A stretch of DNA of 64,000 nucleotides from Fallopia convolvulus (lineage: Eukaryota; Streptophyta; Magnoliopsida; Caryophyllales; Polygonaceae), in contig OZ024720.1 of NCBI GenBank assembly GCA_964016875.1, positions 37,415,106 through 37,479,105 on the forward strand, in the 5' to 3' direction. The notes under the pieces are model-generated. The model ran no database searches. It was not told the origin of the DNA and saw nothing but the letters and a program-made list of their open reading frames with translations. This document shows positions 55,845 to 64,000 of the stretch, in pieces (position 1 is the stretch's first letter; each line of letters starts with the position of its first letter). Made by a program: the position numbers and the translations under genes.

Positions 55845-57011
55845 TGATGCAGTGAAACCTTCCATGTCTCCAACCGACGTCGATGAGTTGATTTGAGTGC
55901 CTTCTGATGGACCAATTACAAGAAGTCGAGCTAAGAAGATTGCTCAAGGCACAACAACGATCTTGGTTCGATTGGCAGCGGTTATTGAAGAGCCTAGCAA
56001 GGGGAAGTGGGTCTCGTGCATTCGACATCAATTGAGCCCGGATTCCATGGATTAATTATATGAGGGCCGAAAATCATCATTTCTTTATTTAGAAACATGT
56101 ATTAATTGTCTCACTTTAGGGCTGAATTTAGTAAGTGACCGGGTGAGATGAATTGGTATATGGGTGAAAGTCAACCCTTTGACTTGACCATTGTAAATTA
56201 AGAAAATATCTTTATTTTATTAATTATAGGCGTGTTTTCTATTTTTAATAATGTAGAGAAATCATCCAATAGGCTTATGTTAGTTGGTTGATCTTCTCTC
56301 TCCTGGTTGTTAGAGATATTTTTAGTTTGTTAGAGATATTTTGAGTTTGTTAGGTTGTTTCCTTAAATAAATAAATCAGCTATGATTTATTTAATTTAAG
56401 GGAATCTAGATAGATTTAATTAGCTATTTTATTATATCTTGGGAAGCAAGACAAGGAGACCAATTTCTCTCTCCTAGGACCGTCCACCTCTACTCCTTGC
56501 TCCCCAAGTCATAGCTTTTGTATTCTCTATTTATACTTTGCATTTTCATTCAATAAAAATCAGCTTGAGAGAGATTAAACCCAAATTGGTTTAATCTATC
56601 TCTTGGGCCCAAAAAAACATTCACGTGTGAGACTCATTGATTTTAGATTGATCGATCATCATCTTCAACACCATTCGTTCATCAACTTTTCGATATCTAT
56701 TTCTCTCCTGTCAAATTTGGATTATAGTTCATTCAATTAGATTGTTCTAGTTGTGATTGTTAAAGATCAAACTAGTTAATCATTCAGATTTAGCGTTAGA
56801 GCCAATCCGTTTGAGCTATCAAAATTGAACATCAATAATTCAGATCGAGTTCTTTCATTCATTCAATCAGTTTCGTTATTGTGTTACTTGGATCGCAAGT
56901 TATTGACTTTGTTAGCAAATTCAGGTTGAATCAAGGATTACGAGGCAAGATTGGGACTTTGTGGGATTACTACGAGATTTCTAAGGAGGATCACGAGGCA
57001 ATCACGTATCA
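55845..57011 (+). repeat. 3' LTR of CRM-like element (1,167 bp)
   Basis: Starts TGATGCAGTGAA and ends ACGTATCA, followed by the CTCTC duplication. It lacks the copia insertion and thereby shows the uninterrupted ACATCAATTGAGCCC site. A TGA replaces the CGA of the 5' copy at 55894, truncating the pol tail before GPITRSRAKK. Confidence 0.94.
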
Positions 57012-57278
57012 CTCTCCACGGCTCACTTTCTGCCTCAACTCTTGAATCATCAAACAAGTCTCCTGCTTAAGTCGTATTTCCTCAATTAAGGTTGGCTGAC
57101 AATGTATACGGCCTAGTCTACCTTGATAGCGCTGAATCTGTACCTCAATCTCAGACCTTATCAGTTCTCTTCGTAACTGTGGTTGGGCAGTTAAGTGACA
57201 CAACATATGCTCTTGCGGCGTTTTTCTGCTAAGAGCATCAACAACTACATTCGCCTTTCCGGGATGATACAAGATCTC
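57012..57278 (-). pseudogene. RNase H to integrase linker, Tekay-like pol
   Basis: Minus-strand frame YHPGKANVVVDALSRKT (the usual end of RNase H in Ty3 elements), then a helical linker ending in QELRQKVSRGE at the CRM-like insertion. It is separated from the upstream frame by a TAA at 57276-57278, where a sense codon is expected before EILYHPGKAN. Confidence 0.88.
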
Positions 57279-59812
57279 TTAATCATAATCTTTCAGTAAT
57301 TTAAGCCATCTCCGTTGTCTCATGGTCAATTCTCTCTGAGTAAAAATGTACTTAAGGCTCTTATGGTCTGTCATCACTTTACATGTACTTCCATACAAGT
57401 AATCACGCCATATCTTTAGAGCATGAATCACTGCTGCCAGTTCTAAATCATGGGTTGGATAATTCAACTCGCTTGGTTTCAACTGCCTGGAAGCATATGC
57501 AATCACCCTGTCATTCTGCATTAATACACAATCTGAGCCTATCTTTGAGGCATCACTGAAAATCACAAAACCTTCATTCCTTTGAGGAAAAGTAAGTATT
57601 GGAGCTGAAGTCAAGTTCTCCTTCAACTCATCGAAACCCCTTTGACCAGCATCATTCCAATCGAAACGAGTGGTCTTTTTCAGCAAGTTGGTAAGTGGTT
57701 GGGCTATTCGTGAAAACCCGTCCACAAACATCCTATAGTACCCTGCCAATCCTAAGAAACTCCGTACCTCCTTTATATTCTTCGGGGGTTCCCAAGCCTT
57801 CACAACTTCAATCTTTAAGGGGTCTACCATGACTCCCTTAGCGGATACAACATGACCTAGGAAAGTAACTTCTGGTAGCCAGAACTCACATTTGGACAAT
57901 TTATCAAATAGTCGGTGGTGTCTTAACACTTCCAAAACTAATCTAAGATGCTTTGCATGCTCCTCAGTGCTTTGAGAATAAATCAATATATCATCAATAA
58001 AGACAACCACAAATTTATCCAAATAGTCTATAAATACCTGATTCATTAACTCCATGAACACCGCAGGTGCATTAATCAATCCAAACGGCATTACTACAAA
58101 CTCGTAGTGCGCATATCTTGTTCGGAAAGCCGTCTTGGGAATATCCCCTTCCCGAATCCTCAATTGATTATAGCCCGATCTGAGGTCAACCTTTGAGAAC
58201 ACAATAGCCCCTTGCAACTGGTCTAACAAGTCATCAATACGAGGCAAAGGGTACTTATTCTTAATAGTAACTCGGTTTAGCTCCCGGTAATCAATGCATA
58301 AATGTAGGGAACCATCCTTCTTTCTCACAAACAATATTGGAGCTCCCCATGGTGATGCACTTGGACGTATATATCCCTTCTCTAGTAACTCCTCCAACTG
58401 AGCCTTCAGCTCTTGCATCTCCATTGGAGCCATACGGTACGGGGCTTTTGAAATTGGTCTGGTTCCTGGCTCTAATTCAATATTGAAGTCCACCTCTCGT
58501 TGAGGTGGCAGCACTGGAAGTTCCTCTGGAAAAACGTCTTCAAACTCACAGACTACTGGTATATCTCGAATACACGGTCCTTTCTTGTCTCCTTCTAGAA
58601 CATAACACCAATAAACCACACACCCATCGTTAAGCAACTTAGCGGCTTTCACCATGCTGATCACTGATCCTGGACCCTCCTGCTTTGGATCTTGACATAC
58701 ATGTATTGTCCGATCATCTGCAGTCAAAGTGACTGTACCCTTATGTGCATCTAATACTGCTTTATAACGTCTCATCCAGTCCATCCCCAAAATTACATCA
58801 TCACTAGGCGACAACTGTATCACAATAAAGTCTGCAAACCAATCCCTACCCCCAATCCTAATATGGCAATGAAGTATTTCTCTATTTCCTCTCACCTTAC
58901 TACCATCGGGCAATCCCACCATAAAGGATGTACCCTGCGAGCAAGTCAACCCTAGTCTATCAACGCACGCAGACGACACAAAAGAGTGCGTAGCACCCGT
59001 ATCAAACAAGATATGCATAGGTTTAGACTTAATCCAAATCGTACCTGTGGCAGTCGGAGCATTCAAGGCATCAGGCCTTCTCATCTTGAATACCCGAGGC
59101 TGATTGCCCCCGGTAGTGCTAGCTCCCGCACCACGGCCTCTACTTTGGCTTGGTGCATATTGAGTCTGTTGGAACTGACGACGAATCCCTTGGTTCACCG
59201 ACACCGATGAAGATCCCTGTGAGGGTGTTCCAACCTTACAATATTTTTGTAAGTGGCCTGGCTTTCCACATTTGAAACAATTATGAACTGGTTTCCGACA
59301 CTGATTCCTCATGTGACTAGTGTCTCCACAGTTGAAGCACTCCCTCAACTCTCTAGTAAACTGACTTTGTTGAGGTTGGTCTTGACGACCTTGTGACTGA
59401 AATCCAGACCGGTTTTGTTGAGACACACCCGAACGATTATCTTTCCGAGAGTCTGATGGAGCAAACAACCTCTGCTTCTTATTTCTACTATCTTGTACAC
59501 TTAATTGTTTCGGCCCCAAGGTGGACATAGAATAAGCCAAAGCAGAATCTTGAACCTCCTTCAAAGTCTTGAGTCGAATTCCAGATACGTAGGCACGTAG
59601 TTGGGGTTGCAACAACTTAAGAAAGGTTATAATCCGCAGATTCTCTGTAGGAGCGGCATTGGGCACCGCTGCCAAACCTCGATGAAACTTTTGGATAATC
59701 TCACCTACGGTAATGTTCTCGGGTCCTGCATCCCGAAAAGCAGTCTCACGAGCCATTCTCACAACCTCAGGACAATAGTTATCTCGAATCCTCTCTTGAA
59801 ATTCTTCAAAAG
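57279..59812 (-). pseudogene. Gag C-terminus, protease, RT and RNase H, Tekay-like
   Basis: The open part is 57279-59762 (827 codons), and the frame is open further back to the nested element at 59812 (TFEEFQERIRDNYCPEVV). In order: Gag C-terminal helices; two CCHC knuckles (CFNCGDTSHMRNQC near residue 142, CFKCGKPGHLQKYC near 162); protease ILFDTGATHSFVS (Asp 254). RT follows with KKDGSLHLCIDYRELN, KVDLRSGYNQLRI, VMPFGLINAPAVFM and VVFIDDILIYS. RNase H shows VIFSDASKIGSDCVL, YPTHDLELAAVIHALK and MTDHKSLKYIF. Gag and Pol share one frame, as in Del/Tekay. The ORF is long and clean, but a TAA ends it before integrase. Confidence 0.93.
59808..59812. other. Target-site duplication AAAAG, left of small element copy 2
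   Basis: Repeated at 63136-63140. Across it the Tekay gag reading is continuous (VNVTF then EEFQER). Confidence 0.93.
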
Positions 59813-60822
59813 TGATGTGATTCCATCTATCGAGTCATGGCCCCACAGTACCGTGCATATTGGGGCGCCGTTGCACACGCTGATTTCCGACCTTGGCGCA
59901 CCTTGGCCTTTGATGAATGGTACCACTTCTTCGGGCACTTTTAAAGGGACTATGCTCCATGATTTGAGTGATGATCTCAGCCCTAAAGACAAGTTCAATT
60001 TGCACGACAAAGGAGGGTCTTCACTTGGACAAATATCCAAGGCCGGTGTCCGAGGCGCTAAGAAGCCAAGTCAAGGTACCACGCCCTATCTTCGGCGCAT
60101 CACTCGAGCACATGCAAGGGAAATGCTTGACAAGATCAAGGAGGAGCTCATGGCTCATAAGTTGGACTTTGGTTAGCAAAGGTGAAAGTTGGAGTCTTAT
60201 GATACATCATGGTTCGATAAGTGACAACTTAACGGTTAAGGACGATTAATGTGTTGTCGGTTTTTATGGGTTGTTTTTGTAATTTTCTTTAAATGAGGGG
60301 CTGATTTTGTGAGGCTTGTTATCTAGGTTATATGGTCGTCCATCCCCCTCCTCCCTTGGGAGACTTGGATGAAATTTGCTTCTCTTTTCCTTGCATTTTC
60401 AATTCAAAGTTCTTGTTTTGTTTCGTTCAATTCTCATTGTTCAATTGTTGGTGAGTCATATCCGACAATTCGAGCATCCTAGTTTGTTTGAGAGCTTGGT
60501 GAGTCATATCCAAGTTATCAAGCATCCATATCCCCTTGTTCTCTCCATTTTCGAACCATCATCCATCTTGGAGGTTTCTGCACCATCACAGTACATTCGA
60601 CATAACTTTCCATCCACTCATCATCTTTCTCTCATATTTTGAGGGATTAAACTAGACTCAAAGATCCAACGTCTCGAATTGGAGTCACTCAAATCCGAGT
60701 TCGAACGAGGAAGATCCATCCAGTTGAAGACGGGTCAATTGCGTGGTGTTTGTTGTCGGAATTCCTTGGATTCTCATGGCGATCTCTTTGCACCATCATC
60801 CCCTCCATCGACCCGGCCATCA
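59813..60822 (+). repeat. 5' LTR of small element, copy 2
   Basis: Starts TGATGTGATT and ends GGCCATCA. It carries an ORF end (about 59820-60175) equal to the C-terminal coding part found in the 3' LTR. Confidence 0.93.
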
Positions 60823-60824
60823 AG

Positions 60825-60837
60825 TAGTATCAGAGCC
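60825..60837 (+). other. Primer-binding site, altered initiator-Met type
   Basis: TAGTATCAGAGCC, one change from TGGTATCAGAGCC in copy 1, two bases after the LTR. Confidence 0.8.
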
Positions 60838-61435
60838 ACGCGAAGGTATCGCCATCTAAATCTTGTTCCGACCTTGAATTTCCACTTGTTGCAAGTTTTA
60901 GGTTCGAACTCCTTAGGGTTGCGTTGTTATTGTTGTGCTCGGCCTTGTCCGAATTGTTGTCTTGAATTGTGGTGTTTTTGAGTCCTTGAATTATTGAAGT
61001 GCTTGGAGGAGTTTGATGTTCAACCATGGCTGGAAAAACTGCTCAAAAAACGTCCACATAGAACACCAAAAGAGTCTTCAAAATTTGGTAGTTGAAAGGG
61101 TGCATTTGTTGCTTGATTAATGTCTTCCTTTAGTGCTTAATTTAAGTGTGTGTTGCTGAATTTGGCTGATTTAAAACGTGTGAATTGAGTCCATAATCCA
61201 GCTTTCTTTTGACCCCTTTATATCATTACATGCTTGTTATTGGTTACGATGCTAGGATACGGGAACGACACCAAGACGAGACATCTTGTGTTGTTGTGTT
61301 TGAGCTTTTCTTGTTCCATTTTGTTGTTGGTTAAAAACATCTCCTACTTGCAACTTGTTGGATTTTCATCTCGGGCAAGTCTTGGTGATTAATTAGTGTG
61401 ACCTCTATACCTTGATCTTTGCCTTGTTTTTACGA
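60838..61435 (+). other. Leader of small element, copy 2 (non-coding)
   Basis: T-rich, with the same layout as the leader of copy 1. Just before the ORF the sequence TTGTTTTTACGAATGACAG|GTGTAG resembles a 3' splice site. No gene. Confidence 0.5.
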
Positions 61436-62488
61436 ATGACAGGTGTAGGTGATGAACATAATAAGGAACAAGTTGAGGAGTCCTCCAACTCGGTAGCTGC
61501 CATGTTGCAATCCTTCCAACAATCCATGCAACAATCTTTGGAAGCTATGGAGACACGCATGCATGCCTTGGAGCGCCAAATCCTAGGGCTGGACGAGAGG
61601 ACACAAGTGCCTCAAGTGGTGAAGAACAAGGAGACACGAGAAGAGGATAAAGGTTCGAGGACGACCCCTTGTAAAGGAGAGGAGACTTCCTTCCAACAAA
61701 GAGTGATGAGTGACACAGAGCAACCAAAAAGAGAGTCTCCTTTCCATGGATTGGAACAACTCATTACCATCAAGTGTCCAATAGAATTGATGCACACATT
61801 GCAAGAAGAGGAGGAAGTTGTGGAATTGTCTCCTAAAATCAAGCATCGTCTTACCATCACTCCTAGCTCCATGAACTCATTGGCGACACCATGGATGGAT
61901 GCCTTTCCTATGATTCCTTCATGTTTTCCCTTCTTGCTCCATGAGGAGGACGAGGCTGTTTTAGTCACTCCAAGCGATGATTACATTCCCTTTCTTGTGG
62001 AGGCCAAGAAGGATGTCTTTGTCATTGAGAATGCCACACCAAGGGAGCTAGAAGCCCTACCTTCTTTGTTGAGCTCACAAGGCTTGATAGATTCGAGGAC
62101 GAATCTTTTTGAAGGGGAGGAGGATGATGTGATTCCATCTATCGAGTCATGGCCCCACAGTAACGTGCATATTGGGGCGCCGTTGCACACGCTGATTTCC
62201 GACCTTGGCGCGCCTTGGCCTTTGATGGATGGTACCACTTCTTCGGGCACTTTTAAAGGGACTATGCTCCATGATTTGAGTGAAGATCTCAGCCCTAAAG
62301 ACAAGTTCAATTTGCACGACAAAGGAGGGTCTTCACTTGGACAAATATCCAAGGCCGGTGTCCGAGGCGCTAAGAAGCCAAGTCAAGGTACCACGCCCTA
62401 TCTTCGGCGCATCACTCGAGCACATGCAAGGGAAATGCTTGACAAGATCAAGGAGGAGCTCATGGCTCATAAGTTGGACTTTGGTTAG
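61436..62488 (+). CDS. Chimeric Gag-like protein of small element (350 aa), extends into LTR
   Basis: The frame is open from 61412, but the conserved start is MTGVGDEHNKEQVEE at 61436, as in copy 1. It has a coiled coil (about residues 17-50, AAMLQSFQQSMQQSLEAMET), an acidic middle with VVELSPKIKHR and LPFLLHEEDEAVLV-type blocks, and a tail RRITRAHAREMLDKIKEEL ending LDFG. The part after 62124 is encoded by the 3' LTR. It is 37 residues longer than copy 1, by an in-frame difference in the LTR-encoded part. Only two copies are visible, but both are open despite LTR divergence, so a selected function is plausible. No enzymatic motif. Confidence 0.72.
   Translation: MTGVGDEHNKEQVEESSNSVAAMLQSFQQSMQQSLEAMETRMHALERQILGLDERTQVPQVVKNKETREEDKGSRTTPCKGEETSFQQRVMSDTEQPKRESPFHGLEQLITIKCPIELMHTLQEEEEVVELSPKIKHRLTITPSSMNSLATPWMDAFPMIPSCFPFLLHEEDEAVLVTPSDDYIPFLVEAKKDVFVIENATPRELEALPSLLSSQGLIDSRTNLFEGEEDDVIPSIESWPHSNVHIGAPLHTLISDLGAPWPLMDGTTSSGTFKGTMLHDLSEDLSPKDKFNLHDKGGSSLGQISKAGVRGAKKPSQGTTPYLRRITRAHAREMLDKIKEELMAHKLDFG
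62109..62124 (+). other. Polypurine tract of small element, copy 2
   Basis: GAAGGGGAGGAGGA lies before the LTR start; it is also coding (EGEED). Confidence 0.85.
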
Positions 62489-63135
62489 CAAAGGTGAAAG
62501 TTGGAGTCTTATGATACATCATGGTTCGATAAGTGACAACTTAACGGTTAAGGACGATTAATGTGTTGTCGGTTTTTATGGGTTGTTTTTGTAATTTTCT
62601 TTAAATGAGGGGGCTGATATTGTGAGGCTTGTTATCTAGGTTATATGGTCGTCCATCCCCCTCCTCCCTTGGGAGACTTGGCAGAAATTTGCTTCTCTTT
62701 TCCTTGCATTTTCAATTCAAAGTTCTTGTTTTGTTTCGTTCAATTCTCATTGTTCAATTTTTGGTGAGTCATATCCGACAATTCGAGCATCCTAGTTTGT
62801 TTGAGAGCTTGGTGAGTCATATCCAAGTTATCAAGCATCCATATCCCCTTGTTCTCTCCATTTTCGAACCATCATCCATCTCGGAGGTTTCTGCACCATC
62901 TCAGTACATTCGACATAACTTTCCATCCACTCATCATCTTTCTCTCATATTTTGAGGGATTAAACTAGACTCAAAGATCTAACTTCTCGAATTGGAGTCA
63001 CTCAAATCCGAGTTCCGACGAGGAAGATCCATCCAGTTGAAGACGGGTCAGTTGCGTGGTGTTTGTTGTCGGAATTCCTTGGATTCTCGTGGAGATCTCT
63101 TTGCACCATCATTCCCTCCATTGATCCTTTCATCA
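62125..63135 (+). repeat. 3' LTR of small element, copy 2
   Basis: 1,011 bp; starts TGATGTGATT and ends CTTTCATCA, followed by AAAAG. Confidence 0.93.
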
Positions 63136-63915
63136 AAAAGTAACATTTACCTGATGATCAGGACTCAACTCCCACCAATCAAATGCATCCCCCTGTAACA
63201 AACTATGAACTAGAGACATCCTTCTTTCTTTCGGTGCCTGGATAGAGTCGAGAGAAGATGCTACTTTCCTCAACCATTGCTCAACATAAGCTTCCTGATC
63301 CCCAGTAAAGTTCGGTACCCTAGTCTTCCTGAACTTCGCAAGCCACTTATCAGGAAGAGGCTCGCGATATCTCCTTCCTTGCTCAGCCATGCCATCAGCC
63401 ACTATTGGCCTTGGAATACGTGGCGGTCTCCCTGACTGAACCGGTTGTGCAAAAACTGGTCTTGGTGCCCTAACCTCAGCCCCTTGATAGCCAGAATTGG
63501 TTGCATTATGATTAGGCAAAAATCCAGTACCTACCAGATTTTGAAATAGCTCGGCAAGTGTAGCTCGGATAACAGCAGTCATCTCTGGTGGTAACTCAAC
63601 TGGTGGCACCTGAGCTGGCCCACGTACTTCTCCATTTCCCCTATAGTTGACTCCATTAGCAGGGAGCCCGTTCCCAACAACCGAAACATTTCCCCTTTGA
63701 TGGTCATTCACTACAGGTCCAACATTTTCAACAACCTCCTCTTGAGGAAGGCTTGGCTCTCCCACGACAGGAGCCTCTTCTTTGTTTCCAACACGGCCTT
63801 TACTGCCCTCTACCACTACCTTTCCTTCCTGCTTTAGCTGCTCCAGCTCTAGTTTGTGGAGCCATCTGTCAACGGATGTTTTACTATTTAAACTATCCTT
63901 AACTGAAGTTAACAA
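63136..63915 (-). pseudogene. Gag N-terminal part, Tekay-like (split by nested element)
   Basis: Minus-strand frame of 260 codons starting at an ATG at 63913-63915. A low-complexity N-terminal third precedes MTAVIRATLAELFQNL and the retrotransposon Gag domain (WLAKFRKTRVPNFTGDQEAYVEQWLRKV, RMSLVHSLLQGDAFDWWE). It stops only because the nested element begins at 63135. The true start may lie elsewhere, since the upstream leader is cut by the window edge. Confidence 0.88.
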
Positions 63916-64000
63916 AATAACTTACTAGTCTACATGAGGTCCTTCGGCTGATGTCGACAGAGTCGAGGCGTGTCATCTACCCTCTAAATGCAATATGACT
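63916..64000 (-). other. Leader of Tekay-like element (partial)
   Basis: 85 bases upstream of gag; no primer site or LTR is reached before the window ends. Confidence 0.5.

Larger units (their letters stand above)
38516..57011 (+). mobile_element. CRM/Reina-like chromovirus with a copia element in its 5' LTR
   Basis: The 5' LTR is in two pieces (38516-38706 and 49694-50670) around a copia insertion. The initiator-Met primer site is at 50673. The internal region holds a reduced gag, then protease, RT, RNase H and integrase, and the 3' LTR is 55845-57011. The flanks are CTCTC duplications. Without the copia insert the element is about 7.5 kb. RT signature YFDDILVYSK, a GPFRILKRIG module and an ITRSRAK tail reaching into the LTR fit the CRM/Reina chromovirus branch. 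The choice between the two lineages would need a tree. Confidence 0.92.
59813..63135 (+). mobile_element. Small non-autonomous LTR element, copy 2 (3,323 bp)
   Basis: LTRs at 59813-60822 (1,010 bp) and 62125-63135 (1,011 bp) differ at roughly twenty sites by eye. A primer site variant lies at 60825 and a polypurine tract at 62109-62124. There is no pol. It belongs to the same family as 21772-24852: same LTR ends (TGATGTGATTCC...CATCA), same leader and same ORF. Confidence 0.95.
34921..64000 (-). mobile_element. Tekay/Del-like chromovirus, minus strand, with nested insertions; runs off right edge
   Basis: The 3' LTR (34921-36919) abuts satellite. Reading leftwards on the minus strand the order is gag (63915-63136 and 59812 onward), protease, RT and RNase H (to 57279), the RNase H/integrase linker (57278-57012), integrase and chromodomain (38515-37134), PPT and LTR. 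Gag is split by 59813-63135, and pol by 38516-57011. Each split keeps the reading order and is bounded by a 5-bp duplication. The 5' LTR lies beyond 64000. Confidence 0.93.

Noticed and set aside
1..64000. Host protein-coding genes, tRNA or rRNA genes
   Set aside because: Read on both strands; all credible frames belong to LTR retrotransposons, and tRNA-like matches are only primer-binding sites.

Overview
The window looks like heterochromatin of a flowering plant, probably a eudicot centromeric or pericentromeric block. It holds no recognisable host gene, rRNA, tRNA or CRISPR array. Everything that can be supported is satellite DNA or LTR retrotransposon. Plant origin follows from the retroelement lineages (Athila-like, Tekay/Del-like chromovirus, CRM/Reina-like chromovirus, SIRE/Maximus-like copia) and from primer-binding sites matching plant tRNA-Asp and initiator tRNA-Met. 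The species cannot be named from the sequence.

Layout. 1-1932: minus-strand remnant of a tRNA-Asp-primed (Athila/Tat type) element in the order PPT - LTR - PBS - gag fragment. 1933-2785: LTR-like DNA of unknown family. 2786-12251, 13659-19723 and 30452-34920: about 20 kb of one satellite with a monomer near 226 bp. Two monomer types alternate (about 452 bp dimers), with higher-order repeats of 1,704/1,929 bp and 1,356 bp. 12252-13658: a solo Athila-family LTR (1,407 bp, 5-bp target duplication) inside the satellite. 19724-30451: an Athila-like element of the same family carrying gag, protease and an ATHILA ORF-1 gene but no reverse transcriptase or integrase; its 3' LTR is cut at both ends. 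Its gag is interrupted by a 3.1 kb non-autonomous LTR element (21772-24852) with seemingly identical LTRs.

34921 to the right edge: a minus-strand Tekay/Del-like chromovirus (chromodomain visible) broken by three nested insertions. A CRM/Reina-like chromovirus (38516-57011, target duplication CTCTC) splits its pol between RNase H and integrase. A SIRE/Maximus-like copia element (38707-49688, target duplication ATTGA, 1,057-bp LTRs about 99% identical) sits in the 5' LTR of that chromovirus. A second copy of the small non-autonomous family (59813-63135, target duplication AAAAG) splits the Tekay gag.

How the parts relate. The satellite is the oldest substrate. Athila-like and Tekay-like elements entered it and were themselves targets for younger elements. 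Only the copia element keeps long open frames for gag, pol and an extra 744-residue protein. The small family encodes one chimeric protein running from internal DNA into the 3' LTR and must depend on an autonomous partner. The most notable observations are the dimeric/higher-order satellite, the small family with its LTR-spanning ORF, a GC-rich palindromic word (CGGGCCCGA) scattered through the Athila-like element, and intron-like signals at the copia gag-pol junction and upstream of the Athila accessory gene.
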